A DNA stretch of 64,000 bases from Erinaceus europaeus. Its lineage: Eukaryota > Chordata > Mammalia > Eulipotyphla > Erinaceidae. Of this stretch, positions 1-11,789 are shown in pieces. The notes beneath the pieces were generated by a model, which was not told the DNA's origin, ran no database searches, and saw only the letters and a list, made by a program, of their open reading frames with translations. The stretch is taken from assembly GCF_950295315.1 (NCBI RefSeq), contig NC_080166.1, forward strand, positions 104,501,693-104,565,692. The letters are read 5' to 3'. Positions within the stretch are counted from its first letter, which is position 1, and the number at the start of each line of letters is the position of its first letter. The position numbers and the translations under genes were made by a program.

Positions 1-64
1 GTGAAGCGGGTCTGCACTTCAATCTCTATCTCTGTCTCTCTCTCTGTCTCTCTCTCTCTCTCTC
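1..64 (+). mobile_element. S1 SINE, left part (cut by window edge)
   Basis: Begins inside an S1 element at the GTGAAGCGGGTCTGC motif and runs into the CT-rich block. The tRNA-like head lies outside the window. The same element appears to resume at 361, so the antisense SINE at 65-360 was inserted into it. Confidence 0.7.
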
Positions 65-360
65 CACTGCCATCAGGGTTATTTCAGAGGCTCAGTGCTG
101 GCACTATGAATCCACAGCTCCCTGCAGCCTTTTTTCCCTTTATTATTATTTTTTCTTTTTAGCTTTTTTCTGTTAGATAAGACAGAGAAAAATTGAGAGA
201 GGATGGGGAGATAGAGAGAGGGAGAGAAAGATAGACACCTGCAGACCTGCTTCACCATTCATGAAGCAGAACTCCTGCTTGTGAGGAAGAGGGCTCGAAC
301 CTGGTTCCTTGTACTTGGTAATATGTGTACTTAACTACAGGTGTGCCACTACCTGGTCCT
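65..360 (-). mobile_element. S1 SINE, antisense, nested in another S1
   Basis: Reads antisense through all S1 landmarks: the tail (ATCAGGGTTATTTCAGAGGCT), the A/G-rich complement of the CT block, ACACCTGCAGACCTGC, and the degenerate head ending ACCTGGTCC. It separates two parts of a sense S1 copy. Confidence 0.8.
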
Positions 361-515
361 CTTTCTCCCTGTCTCCTCCTCCTCTTTCAGTTTCTCTCTG
401 CCCTATCAAGTAAAATAGAATAAAAATTTCAAAAGGACAAAATGGCCACCAGGAGCAAGTGGATTTGTAGTGCAGGCACTGAGCACCCCCACCATCCCCC
501 ACAATAACCAAGGTG
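361..515 (+). mobile_element. S1 SINE, right part
   Basis: Continues the S1 of 1-64: CT-rich block, TCTCTCTGCCCTATCAAG, then the S1 tail with GGCCACCAGGAGCAAGTGG and GCAGGCACTGAGC. Confidence 0.65.
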
Positions 516-1011
516 ACAATCTTATAAATAGGAAAGGAAAAAAAAATTGATCCTGATGTCTCTGTAGCCTGTAACTTTTTTCATACCTTTCAACATAATG
601 GTTATGAAGCTTGTATAAAGTTATAGGGAGTAGATAAGTAATAAAAGGTCCATATTTTTATTTTCTTGCCATGGATTTTGTCGCTAAATTCAGAACCCTC
701 TGCTTGCAGCACCAACAATCAAAATAATGGTTCACGGGACTTTCATCCTGAAAAAGACTACATATGCACTGTTCTATTCTCCGCTTCCCTACTTCCATAT
801 ATAGATACGGAGCAAAAAAGACAAGTGTTGTTTGACGTTGTTGTTGCAATTTTTTTGTTTTGCTAGTCAGTCAGCTAAAGTGTGTTAACATAATGAGGTT
901 TGCATCAGGTAGAAAATGTATAAAGTTGCTTTGAGGAAAAATATGCCATTCATACTAATGGCTACCCATATGTAAACTACTTAAAGCAAATTCTTTAAAG
1001 ATTAATTTCTC
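516..1011. other. AT-rich stretch, no recognised feature
   Basis: I see no repeat or gene here. Short open frames of 63-66 codons occur on both strands over the same bases, as expected by chance. Confidence 0.5.
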
Positions 1012-1147
1012 GGGCTGGAGAGATAGTTCCATCGTTATTCAAAAAGACGTTCATGCCTGAGGCTCCAAAGTCCAGGTTCACCACCATAAGTGAGGGCTGA
1101 ACAGTGCTCTGGTCTCTTTGTACATTCTCTCTCTCTAAAATAAAACA

Positions 1148-1152
<5 letters not shown>
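1012..1152 (+). mobile_element. S3 SINE
   Basis: GGGCTGGAGAGATAG head, TTCATGCCTGAGGCTCCAAAG, and GAACAGTGCTCTGGTCTC. Its AATAAAAC tail runs into the adjacent TA repeat. Confidence 0.75.

Positions 1153-1211
<59 letters not shown>
1153..1211. repeat. (TA)n microsatellite
   Basis: About 59 bp of uninterrupted TA dinucleotides grown from the 3' end of the S3 SINE. Confidence 0.95.
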
Positions 1212-1213
<2 letters not shown>

Positions 1214-1215
1214 TT

Positions 1216-1352
1216 TTTTAACACAGAAAGAGAAGGAGGATAGATAGAAAGAATTACAGACAGAAGTATGGCTCAGCTCTGGTGGTGGGGTTGGGGTTTA
1301 GCTGGCTTCATTTGGGTCCTCAAGCACAATAGCTCAATGTGCTTTCTCCCCT
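1216..1352 (-). mobile_element. Degenerate S3-like SINE, antisense
   Basis: Contains GGCTCAGCTCTGGTGGTGGG and, further on, a head-like segment ending CTCCCCTGACAC, in the antisense order expected for S3. Strongly diverged. Confidence 0.4.
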
Positions 1353-1757
1353 GACACTAAAGGTAGATTTTTTTAAAATAAATTCAATGTTGAGAAACAG
1401 TTTATTTCTAAACTCTTTTCATTGAAACTATACCAAAGGAAAAAATGAATTTCTTTCCTCACATTAAAAATAAAATTATCTTAGCCAAGTAAGTAAAAAT
1501 GTCAAATTAAATTTTGCTTACTTAATTCAGCAATGCTCATCTGAATTTAATTAGCACTATCCCCAAAATTCAATAAATACAGGACTGAGATCTCATCAAA
1601 AGACTTTATACTAGATTTTTGTCTCCAATTGAATTAGGAATTAGGAAGTTTAAAGATGCTTAGCTTAATAGTAATAGCATGTCTACAATTAAGGATCTTT
1701 TATGTTTAAACCATCTGAATGCATCTTGCTAAGTGAAATAAAATTTAAAAAATTTAC
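1353..1757. other. AT-rich stretch, no recognised feature
   Basis: No repeat or coding signal that I can name. Confidence 0.5.
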
Positions 1758-1872
1758 ATGAGGGTAGAGCAGATAGCATAATGTTATGCAAAAAGACTTT
1801 AATGCTTGAAGCTCTACAGTACCAGGTTTAATGCCCCATATTACCATAAACCTAACTAAGCAGTGCTCTGGG
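1758..1872 (+). mobile_element. S3 SINE
   Basis: AGATAGCATAATGTTATGCA, then AAGACTTTAATGCTTGAAGC and GCAGTGCTCTGGG mark a sense copy without a clear A tail. Confidence 0.65.
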
Positions 1873-1897
1873 GGCAAGGGTGGGGATGCTTTCGATC

Positions 1898-2110
1898 AGG
1901 TGCTGGTGAACCTGGTTAAGTACACAATTTACCACATGCAAGAACCCAAATTTGACCCCTCAGTCCCCACCTAAAGGGAAGAAGCTTCACAACTGGTTAC
2001 TCAAGTACTACAGGTCTCTCAGTTCCTTTCAGGGACCCTCCCCCCTCTCAATATCTCTCTGTCCTATCAAATTTAAAAAAAAAAGAAAAGAAAGAAAAGA
2101 AAAAAAAATC
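1898..2110 (+). mobile_element. S2 SINE
   Basis: GGTGAACCTGGTTAAG head, CCTCAGTCCCCACCT, GAAGCTTCACAACTGG, and a CT-rich end TCTCTCTGTCCTATC followed by an A-rich tail of AAAGA units. Confidence 0.7.
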
Positions 2111-2565
2111 TACATGAACTTCCCCCTTCCTTATATGTGAAATTAAAAAAAAAAAATTAAAACCAAGTTTATATAAGCAGAGAATAGAATGAGAAGTGGG
2201 GAAAACAAGATATTGGTCAAAGGGTACAAAGTTGCAGATATGCTAGGAAGATCTAAAATATGGTATGGACAGTATGATCAATAGAACAAAGATGTTAGGA
2301 AACATCAAAAATATGGTAAATGACTTTAAGAGAGTCCAACTTGGTCCAATGATTTTTTTTTTTTTTTAGTGAAAAATAAGACTTTTTTTTTTCAAATCCT
2401 AGGAGCATGAGTTTCACACAAAGAAAATTTAAATTCTAAAGAAAATAGTTTCAAATTCAATAAAATTTTGAACAATCTGAGATCAGTTGATTATGTATAT
2501 CACTTCACTGAAGAATCATTAAATTTTTCAAACAGGTCAAATAAGGACTTGTTCTGCTATATTCA

Positions 2566-2599
<34 letters not shown>

Positions 2600-2639
2600 T
2601 GGAAAAATACATTGCAATTTTTTTTTTACTGTGAATAAT
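2111..2639. other. AT-rich stretch containing a CA repeat
   Basis: No gene seen. It holds a 30-bp CA microsatellite at 2567-2596 and several short poly-T runs. Confidence 0.6.
2567..2596. repeat. (CA)n microsatellite
   Basis: Fifteen uninterrupted CA/AC dinucleotides. Confidence 0.95.
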
Positions 2640-3046
2640 TTTTTTTTTATTTAAGAAAGGAGACATTAACAAAATCATAGGATGGGGGGGTACAACTCCA
2701 CACAATTTCCACCACCCAATCTCCATATCCCAGCCCCTCCCCAATAGCTTTCCCATTCTCTATCCCTCTGGGAGCGTGGACCCAGGGTCATTGTGGGTTG
2801 CAGAAGGTGGGAGGTCTGGCTTCTGTAATTGCTTCCTCGCTGAACATGGGAATTGAGTGATCGATCCATACTCCCAGTCTGCCTCTCTCTTTCCCTAGTA
2901 GGGTGAGTCTCTGGGGAAGTGGAGCTCCAGGATGCATTGGTGGTGTCTTCAGTCCAGGGAAGCCTGGCCAGCATCCTGATGGCATCTGGAACCTGGTGGC
3001 TGAAGAGAGTTAACATACAAAGCCAAACAAATTGTTGAAGATATTA
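2640..3046 (-). mobile_element. L1 3' end, 5'-truncated, antisense
   Basis: A poly-T start (the A tail on the minus strand) is followed by the complement of the last ~400 bp of the 3'UTR found in the young L1 at 53,403-53,868. A 113-codon minus-strand frame across it is homologous to frames in other copies of this 3'UTR and is not evidence of a host gene. Confidence 0.85.
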
Positions 3047-3159
3047 AATGTCCCAGATCTAAGTATTAGGAAAAGTAAACCTGCATACAGACTATAATAT
3101 TGGCAGACATTCACAGTTTTTCACCTGAGACAATAATGATTACTTAATAACTAAATGTC

Positions 3160-3327
3160 TTTTTTATATTTTTTTGCTTATTTATTATTTGAAAGAGAGG
3201 AAGAGAGACACCTGCAACATTGCTTCTCTGCTTGTGAAGTTATAGGTGAGGAGTAGGGGCTTGAGACCCAGGTCCTTGAGCATGGTAACATGTGTACTCA
3301 ACCAAATGCACCACTATCCTGCCCTTT
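3160..3327 (-). mobile_element. S2 SINE, antisense
   Basis: Antisense S2 landmarks: an A/G-rich block, GACACCTGCAACATTGCTTC, and a head ending CAACCAAATGCACCACTATC. Confidence 0.7.
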
Positions 3328-4999
3328 TATCTAAATGTCTTATTCAGTGTCAACTTGGTCCCCCAGAACAAAATCCACAGACTAAATAGCTTAAAAAACA
3401 GAAATGTATTTTCTTACAGTTCCTAAAGGTAGAAACACCAGAATCAAGATATGAGACAATGACCTTCTTTTTGAAGCACTGATTCCTTGTTTGTAGAAAT
3501 CCTTTTATCTGTGTCACCACATAGTGAAGAGCAGCATTCTAGTGTCTTTTCTCCTAATGCACCAGATCAAATTGACTAGGATTACCCCTTTATCCATCAA
3601 ATCTAGTCATATGGATCAGACTTCTACCCAGGAATTTGGGGGGAGGTGATGAAATGTTCATATGTAGTAGAATCTGAAATCTCATCTTTCTATACTTCAT
3701 CAATTCAAAATTTTCTATAAATTGTAGGCATAACATGATTGGTAATTTTTTAAAAATGTGCCATGTTATATGTATGATTATGTTAGTTATAATGGTCCCC
3801 ATGAGTTGACAAAAGGGATATTTGTATCTTTATCATTTTTGTTTTGGTTCTCTTTTAATTATTTTATTTTTTTTTTTTAGTATAAACATTGCCATGATAT
3901 TGTCTCTGACTGAAAGGTATGGAGACTGATCAATGTTTGGAATTCTGTGATAAACATTACCAGTGACACGCATCATTATCATGAAAGACTCATTTCAATA
4001 TTTTGTTATGGGTGGCAAATGCTACCATTGTTTGATCACATATAAATTTCTTACCATAATAAAGAAATTATAACTAGATGTTAGGTAAGCAAGTATTTTT
4101 GCTGATTTTAAAAGGCTCTTAACTGTGATTTTTTTTTTTAAATCAAAGTGAAGTAGTAGTCTGGTTCTGATCTTTTTGTTTCTCTTATTCATGTTTAGCT
4201 TGATGGTCTGAAAATATAGTTTGGAAAAATTCTTCCTAAAGATACCTCTTTTAATTTTCAAGAAAATTATTCTTCAGCTACACAGACAATTATTAAGACA
4301 ATCTATAGACTGTTAATAATATTTTACACATGATTTTTTTGTAACTTACTTGGCCAGAAGAGCTAATAATATACTTCAGATGCTTAATATAAAACAGACT
4401 ACAATTAATTTTTTTTTACTTACAAAGAAACATGTATTCTAGTTTTAAACTGAAGTGCTATTTTATTGTAATTAATATTACAAAGTAAGTACACCTGTGA
4501 TTTGCTCATGGTTCCTATAACCTCTCCCAGGTAGTCCATGAAAGTGAACCAATCAATAAAATAAACATTGATAAGCCTTTCTTTGTGCAATAGAAATATG
4601 GGAAAATCAAATAGCTAAATATTGTGTAATCAACTCCACTAAAGTGAGGACAAAATCATGACACTCATCATGAGTCTATGGCAAATGCTTTGTTTCTACA
4701 TGTTAATGAGTATATAGCCCAGAGGCAGCCAGGTAGCCTGTCATTCAGTTCTCTGCAGATCAGACATCGCCAGCAAATGATGATAACTTCACCTGGTCAA
4801 AGCTTGCCAGTTACAGTGCCTTTGGGATTTTCTAGTGCATTTGATCAGATGTGATACATTCCCAAGGTATATTCCATCTCTGTTTGAACAAGAAAAAAAC
4901 ATTGCAACAACTATTTAAGGTAAAACACAACTTAGCAAACCTTGTATGTCAACAGGCAGACAAATATTCTGCTTCTTCATTTAATTACATCGAGTCTAA
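3328..4999. other. 1.7-kb AT-rich stretch, no recognised feature
   Basis: Apparently unique or very old DNA. Frames of 70 and 79 codons on the minus strand are lysine-, isoleucine- and phenylalanine-rich, as expected from AT-rich sequence, and show no domain I recognise. Confidence 0.5.
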
Positions 5000-5048
5000 T
5001 ATTTGAGTAACATGTGCACTCAACCAGGTGAGCTACCACCCAGCCCCC
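5000..5048 (-). mobile_element. S2 SINE head fragment, antisense
   Basis: A short piece reading CACTCAACCAGGTGAGCTAC and then CACCCAGCCCC matches only the antisense head of S2. Confidence 0.5.
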
Positions 5049-5637
5049 ATGTCCTGTATTTTAGCAGTTGATAGAAATCAGAGTGAGGTGATTAAATTAA
5101 GAAAGTAAAACTGGTTGAAAATATTTTACAGTAGCAGTTCAGAACAAATGACTGACAGTCCTGATAGTACACCTCATGATTGATGTATTTTCAGTTACCA
5201 TTTTTGTCCCATGCGTTTCTCCTCTAGGAGAAACTTTAACTGTGTCTTTATTGGACTGGTTCAGAGTTTCTCAGAGTTTTGTCTGTTGTAGTCTGGTGCT
5301 TGTCAACTTAGTTTTCACAACTGCCCTTCTTCTCCATTCTTTGCATAAGCCACCAGTGTTGCATAATTAATGAAGCCTTTCTGTGTTCACTTCTGGTTTT
5401 GTTGATCTATTTGTAAGCATTAAACTCATTATATCTCCTGGGTTGTGCATTTGTTTGTTTTTCATATTATCTGCATTCCATTTCCAGGCCATTTTATAAA
5501 GAAAGGTATATAATGTTAGTTTAATTCCTAAAAGAAATTAGTTATTGTTTTATTCTCATAGACATGGATAATTAAAATATAGCTTCTAATGATCTTACAA
5601 GCCTCCAAATAATTTTCTCTTTAAAAAATGTTGTTTG
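5049..5637. other. AT-rich stretch, no recognised feature
   Basis: No repeat recognised. A 64-codon plus-strand frame at 5176-5370 has no recognisable domain. Confidence 0.5.
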
Positions 5638-5862
5638 GGAGGACCCGGTGGTGGTGCACCTGGTTAAGCGCACACACTACAGTGTGCAAGGCCCAAGGTT
5701 GAAGTCCCTGGTCCTCATCTGCAGGAAGAAAGCTTCACTAGTGGTGAAGCAGGTCTGCAGGTGTCTCTCTGTCTCTTTCCCTCTCTGCCCCTACCCCTCT
5801 CAATTTCTCTGCCTCTATCCAATAATAAATAAATACATAAATAATAATATTTTAAAAAAATG
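5638..5862 (+). mobile_element. S2 SINE
   Basis: GTGGTGCACCTGGTTAAGCG head, GTGAAGCAGGTCTGCAGGTG, CT-rich block and CTCTATCCAATAATAAATAA tail. One of the better-preserved S2 copies. Confidence 0.85.
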
Positions 5863-5867
5863 TTGTT

Positions 5868-5985
5868 TGGGTCCGGAGAGATAGCATAACAGTTATGCAA
5901 AGAAACTCTCATGTCTGAGGCTCTGAAATCCCAGTTTCAATCCCCCTCACCACCATAAACCAGAGCTGATCAGTGCTCTGATAAG
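5868..5985 (+). mobile_element. S3 SINE
   Basis: AGATAGCATAACAGTTATGC, CTCATGTCTGAGGCTC and CAGTGCTCTGATAAG follow directly after the S2 copy. Confidence 0.8.
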
Positions 5986-6039
5986 AAAAAAGAAGAAGAT
6001 AAAGGAGGAGAGGGAGGACAATGAGAAGAAGAAAAAAGC

Positions 6040-6200
6040 AGAGGTGATAGATAGCATAATGGTTATGCAAAGAGACTTTTATGCCTGAGGCTCCAAAGTC
6101 CCAGATTTAATCCCCCACACCACCAGAAGCTGGAGTTGAACAGTGCTCTGATAAAATAAAATAAAATAAAATAAAATAAAATAAAATAAAATAAAATAAA
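6040..6200 (+). mobile_element. S3 SINE with expanded AAAAT tail
   Basis: ATAGATAGCATAATGGTTAT head, TATGCCTGAGGCTCCAAAG, CAGTGCTCTG, then a tail expanded to about ten ATAAA units at 6151-6200. Confidence 0.85.
6151..6200. repeat. (ATAAA)10 pentanucleotide repeat
   Basis: Fifty bp of perfect ATAAA units growing from the S3 tail. The same unit forms the tail of the S1 at 30,275. Confidence 0.95.
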
Positions 6201-6261
6201 TATTCAAAACTAAAAGAAGAAAGAAGACAAGAAGGAGAAAGGAAGGAAGAGAGAGAGTTTT

Positions 6262-6472
6262 TCCAGCGACCAAGAAGTGACATACTTGGTAGAACAGACA
6301 TGTTACAATGCACAAGATGCAGATTCAAACTTCTGGTCCCTACCTGCAGAGGAAAGCTTCATGAGCAGTAAAATAGTGCTGCAGGTGTCTTTCCTTCCCC
6401 CCTCCATCTCTATCTTCCTCTTCCCCCTCAATTTCTCTTTGTCTCTATCCAATAAATAAAATATTATAAAAG
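6262..6472 (+). mobile_element. S2 SINE
   Basis: Diverged head (CATACTTGGTAGAACAGAC), CTGGTCCCTACCTGCAGAGG, GTGCTGCAGGTGTCTTTCC and TGTCTCTATCCAATAAATAA. Confidence 0.8.
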
Positions 6473-6964
6473 TGTTTTCCAGTACTAGTTTGTTTTACTG
6501 TATTTGAAAACAAAGTTTTTGAAATTGATATCATCCTTGAATGAAATTTAACATATAAATTTTTTAACTAGTCATCTTTTTCTTTTTAAGATAAAACACA
6601 ACTTATCAAAATTTGTAAGTCAACAGGTAGACAAAATTCCTCCTTAATTAGCATGTTCATGGAGCAGATGTTTCTTCACCCCCAAAATAAATTAGTGGAA
6701 AGGGAAGGAGGGAGAGTATCAGTGTGGGCAAAATGTTAGACACTGAAAAGTCAGGTCCCGAATATAATGCCAGTTTAGCCAACTCACCAATGCCCCATTA
6801 GCTGGGTGTAACTGGGGTATAGTGACAAGATCAAGACTCTTCAACAATCACAGCTTTAGAAAATATTTAGAAGTTATATAAAGTTATAGTAAATTACTGA
6901 TAAGTTTGCATCAGAATTATATTAAAATAATTTAATGTCTGTTGCCAAGTAGGTAAGACATAGG
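6473..6964. other. AT-rich stretch, no recognised feature
   Basis: No gene or repeat that I can name. Confidence 0.45.
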
Positions 6965-7132
6965 TCTTTTTTTTTTTTTTTTTTTTTTTTTAGAAACAGG
7001 GAGGCAGAGAGAGAGAATTAAAAAGAGACCACAGCAATGAAGCTTCCTTCAATGCAGTGGGTGTTGGGCTCAAATCTGGGTTTGCACACGGCAAAGCAGC
7101 ACACTATACAAGTGAGCTATTTCACTGGTCCA
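6965..7132 (-). mobile_element. S4-like SINE, antisense, with poly-T start
   Basis: A run of about 26 T is followed by a GA-rich block, CAATGCAGTGGGTGTTGGGC, GGCAAAGCAGCACAC and a head ending TTTCACTGGTCCAG. This is the S4 order read backwards. Confidence 0.65.
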
Positions 7133-9627
7133 GGTCATCTTATAAATAACCATACCTTGAACTCAAAAGAAATAAATTACAAATTTAACCAGGTTATAAT
7201 TAGTTTTTAGCAGGTCACTATCAACATTTTTTATTCTGTTATTTACAGTATGTAATTATAATCTAAGATTAGGAAATATTTGGCATAAGATTAGACTACT
7301 GCTTGTTAAATGTAGATCTGAATTGTTTCCAGGATTGGCGTTTGTTTATGAATTATTCAATACATTTATTGAATCTGATGACATAAGAAGCTATTCTCAA
7401 GGCAGCTTTGTGACTGATGAGTCTTAAAAGACTTAGTGATTGAACTTAAATCACTCTGTCCCTTAGTGTTTAAAATTTATTAATTTATTGAAATGGGAAA
7501 GACACTATAAAAAGGATAAGTCTACAAGTAGTCCCCATACATCATTTCTTTATGACAAGAAAAATCAGTGGTCACATGTTGAAACTTCAAAATGTGATTC
7601 TTGTATATTTTGACATAAGCAATTCCTATTACTGTGTTTTAAAATTCACTTGCAGGAAAAAGTATGCTGACCTTGAGTTGAAGACTTCCTGAGCATTTAT
7701 ACTTTCCTAGGTGACTTTCATAAGTAACAGTTTTATCACTGTTCTTTCATCTTATGGAACTTATTATTATGACAGAAATATACACTTCTGATAGTATAAT
7801 CATTTTCTCTTATGAATTTACTATATATATAATTCAGTTAAAGGTAGTCATATGTTTTAACCTGAAGAGATCAGTATATAAATTAAATCTCACTTATATT
7901 AGTTGTGTAAGTATTATGTATAAGTTTAAAAAATGTGTGTATAAAACTTTTACTTAAACTTCAGGGATCTTCACATTTCTAAGTGCACTAACAAATCTCT
8001 AACTGTAGCAAAAGTCTGCTAAGTAAGCTTTCTAAAATTATGTGCATAATTTAGTAGCTCTTTATTTTTTTCAATTTTCTTTAGTTCAAGTGATACTTTA
8101 TTTAAAACAAAAATATATTTATAAATACCCAGGAACTGGTTACTGAAAAGTAAAATCAATTATCAAACATTAATTCTTCTCTCTAATTAGTAAGCTTCAC
8201 ATAAATTTTAACACAAGAAACGTTTGTGTTTGCAAAAACAGCTATATTTTCTACCGATTTGTCACCCATATATTTAGAGTAGTAAATCAATGTTTTCTAA
8301 GAAGCTATTTTGTTAATTTGATCATCTATGTTTTCTGTAAAAGACATAGTCACATGTCAAACTATTTTAAAATCACCTCTTTGCTTCCTGTTTTTCTTTC
8401 ATTTGCTATATACTATTTTTAATTTTACTTTCTTTAATTATAGATATGTATTTTATTTAACTTATTGTGTTTAGACTGTCGGATTATGTGAAATTTCTGA
8501 CATACTGTTTCCCTTATTACTCCTTTTAAATGTTGATGTATTAAGAAAATTATTTCCACATTTAGCATTTCTCAACTTGGGTATTGATAATCACAGGTAT
8601 TTATAATCACAATAAAGAGTGCAGAATTCATTGATGTCTTTCTATATATGTGCACACTGCAAAAAAATTTGTTTTGCATAATTTAACATTAGTATTCAGT
8701 TCTTTCTAGTTAGCTCAATGGCTGGATAAAATTAGCAATTTTAAGTGGGTGTGGAGGGGGTTCTTTTTCTAGAAAATTTTCTAGAAAACGAAGCAGTTTG
8801 AGATATCAGCAATGAAGTCTGTCTTTACCTGTCAGATCAGCCATGCAGGTAGGATGACATCTGAACATTGCTCCCAGAGGACCTGAGTCTTTGTAATTCA
8901 GCAAATACTATACCAATGGCTCTTTCTGAATTATGACCCCTTTGGGTTTTCCTCCTTAGCAAAACATCCTGAAATATGGTTAGATTGCATTTGGAGAAGT
9001 TGTTTCAGCATGGGTCAGGGCTCATGGTTACCTCCTCAATACCAAGTCCCAAAACACAGAGTCTGACTTCCCACCTCTTTATCATTTCTGTCCTTTTAAT
9101 GTTTGTTGCAACATCGAGATCTTGGACTAATTTTTTACTGAAGTATTTATTCTTAGGATCTGAACTGGAAAAATAAAATCTATTTTTCTAATTAAAAATA
9201 ATACAGCTATTTCTATTAAGCTTTTAATAAATTGCTGTTTAGGCTAGTTAGTATTGATAAGAATAGTGTTGTATAAAGCAAAATTCAAAACTTAAATTTG
9301 AAAATACTCAATATGATTTTAAATGTCCTTTTTCTAAAGAGAGAAAATTATAAGAATGTACTATTTAAAACTTCTTGATTTTTATTATTAGCTACAAAAG
9401 ATATTTAGGAAATTGACTTTACATTATGTATTTGTAGACCTACACTTTGTATGGTGTCAAATGAAGTTAGTGCTCAATTTTATCCTAAAACACAAAGGAT
9501 TTTGCATAATTTCTTCAACTGGTTAATCACCAGACATTGCCTTGGCTGATTTTGTTTTAAGCCTTATGGCTTACAGGGCTTCTTTCATCTTTGCTCTAAA
9601 CACTGTGCTTAAAGAATCATTTTCTCA
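7133..9627. other. 2.5-kb AT-rich stretch, no recognised feature
   Basis: The longest early stretch free of young repeats. Frames at 7754-7957 and 8976-9176 are 66-67 codons with no recognisable domain. I see no splice-bounded exon with confidence. Confidence 0.5.
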
Positions 9628-9957
9628 GGTCCAGGAGATAGTGCACCAGGTTAAGCGCACATAGTACAAAGCACAAGGACCAGCTAAAGGATTTGGGTTC
9701 AAGACCTGGGCTCCCCACATGCAGGGGGGTCGCTTCACAAATGGTGAAGCAGGTCTGCAGGTGTCTCTCTTTTTCTCCCCCTCTCTGACTTCCCCTCCTC
9801 TCTCAATTTCTCTCTGTCCTATCCAACAACAACAGCAGTAACAACAATAACAGCAACAACAAGGACAACAAAATGGGAAAAATGGCCTCCAGGAGCAATG
9901 TATTTGTAGTGTGGGCACTGAGCCCCAGCAATAATCCCGGAGGAAAAACAAAAAAAG
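9628..9957 (+). mobile_element. S1 SINE, near full length
   Basis: Head (GTGCACCAGGTTAAGCGCAC), GTGAAGCAGGTCTGCAGGTG, CT-rich block, CAA-rich block, and the full tail with GGCCTCCAGGAGC and GAGCCCCAGCAATAATCC. A 112-codon minus-strand frame across it is rich in Cys and Tyr from the CAA block and is not a gene. Confidence 0.9.
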
Positions 9958-10167
9958 AATCATCTACTTCTAAGTTGAATATTGACCCTTATAAAGACTA
10001 AAAATGGTATATCTAACCTAAAGAAAATAATACTATGTTCTATACTAAGCCAACTACTTTCAGAATTCAGGATAAAACTGAATTATATCTGTATTAGTGA
10101 ATCTCACTCAAAGTAAATAATTTGTTTCCTACATTCTAGAAGATTGTATTCTGAATTAATTTTCCCC

Positions 10168-10381
10168 CTCCAGGGTTATTGCTAGGGCTTTGTGCCAGGA
10201 CAGACAGAAACTGAGAGAGGAGGTGGAGATAGAGAGGGAGAGACTAAGATAGACACCTGCAGATCTGCTTCGTTGCTTGTGCCTGCTGGTGGGGAGACCC
10301 AGGCTTGAACCTGTATCCCTGAGTGGGTTCTTGCACTTTGTACTATATGCACTTAACCAGGTGCTCCACTACCCAGTCCCC
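10168..10381 (-). mobile_element. S1 SINE, antisense, internally deleted
   Basis: Starts with CTCCAGGGTTATTGCTAGGG (tail complement) and jumps directly to GACAGACAGAAACTGAGAG. The CAA-rich and GGCCTCC segments are missing. It ends in the head complement at GGTGCTCCACTACCCAGTCC. Confidence 0.75.
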
Positions 10382-11518
10382 TGTATTCTGAACTTTGTAT
10401 GGATTTCTATGAACTTGAACTTTTGTGATGTCAAAACAGGAAAAATTTACTTAACACCTAACCTAATTTTAGTTTTAAGTCTCACAAAAGGGGACAGTTA
10501 AACCAGTAAATCTGGAGTTTCTTGTTCAGCATTATTGAAATCTACATTATGATTGCAGCAACAATCAGCTGGTTGAAGTATCTTTCCCTGAAGTAACCCT
10601 TCTTTTAGGGACCTTATCCCACCTTTTTCTGACTCTAAAAGACTACATCTTTTTGATGATTTCATGCTGTGTCTTTCTATTACCAAGTGGGATGCATCCA
10701 GATTCATACATTGTTTAAGAGAGTTTCATCTTTAAAATGAAATCTATAGGATCTGTAACTTTTTTAGAGAGTATGCCATTTGAAATGCAACTAGGAAATC
10801 CTGGGTGTTAGGAAAGGACTCCCCAGATTATTGGAATTGGAAGGTTGCCATATCAGGCTTGACATCTTTGGATACACTCTGAAGCAAAAAGGCCACAGCA
10901 GTATAATATGGCATAGTAAAACTGGTTGCATTAATTTAGTTGAGGTCAGCAGAGGCAATATAACAGGGTAAGGGATCAAGATAAGAGACATCAAAAAAAT
11001 ACAAGCAAAGTCCCAGAGATTCCAGATCTAGGAGAAATATAGATTTTAAAAAGAATGGGGAAGGTTCTTTGCAGTACTAGAGTTTAAGAATGATATTATA
11101 TCATTATTATTATAATAAAGTTACTTGGGAGTTTGGTTTACTTTAAAAATCCCTTGGTTAGGATTTACCATAGTGTATTTGACCTCACCATGATTTATGT
11201 TATTTACTAATAAACATATATTAGTTACTGATAGGACCTGATGATTCTGATCTATTTGGTCTATCATTGCAGTTAACTCAATATATTTTTAAAAGGTATT
11301 TTTAGAAATGCTCTAACAATTTAAGCCCAATGTCAGAAAACAATTTATGAATTTGAAACATTCATTAAGTGCTTTAACTAAAGGAATGCATACTCAGGAC
11401 TGAATTCTAGACAGTTAATAAACTAGAGATCTATTCAATCTATTTTTCCTGACATTGAATAGTGATTCATAAGACTATATAGTAATAGGAGTATAGTTTA
11501 ATACTATTTCAAAAGTTC
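10382..11518. other. 1.1-kb stretch, no recognised feature
   Basis: I cannot name any repeat here. Minus-strand frames of 67-69 codons at 10,498-10,994 are interrupted and show no domain. A decayed processed pseudogene is possible but unsupported. Confidence 0.4.
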
Positions 11519-11789
11519 TGTGTCCCCATCCCCACATCCCTGTGGCGGACCTGAGAATCTACTCTCCCCTTAGAGTCTTTTTTACTTTGGAGCAATATTC
11601 TAATCCCAGTCTATGTTCAGCTTTATATTTTCCCTTCTGTTCTTATTTTTTATATGTTCTTATTTCTATAAGTAGGACAATCTCATATTCATCCTACCCT
11701 TTCTGGTTTATCTCACTTAACATGATTCCTTCAAACTCCATCCAAGATGAAATGAAGATAAATTCGTTATTCTTTTTATATATATATAT
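11519..11789 (-). mobile_element. Old L1 3' end (type i 3'UTR), antisense
   Basis: Antisense match to the ORF2 C-terminal end and 3'UTR of the older L1 copies at 45,290-45,440 and 54,530-54,690: TTTATCTCACTTAACATGAT, AAACTCCATCCAAGATGA and TTTACTTTGGAGCAATATTC. It ends where a younger L1 3' end is inserted. Confidence 0.75.

Noticed and set aside
10498..10994. Processed pseudogene on the minus strand
   Set aside because: Short frames read somewhat protein-like, but I could not name a protein and saw no A tail or flanking duplication.
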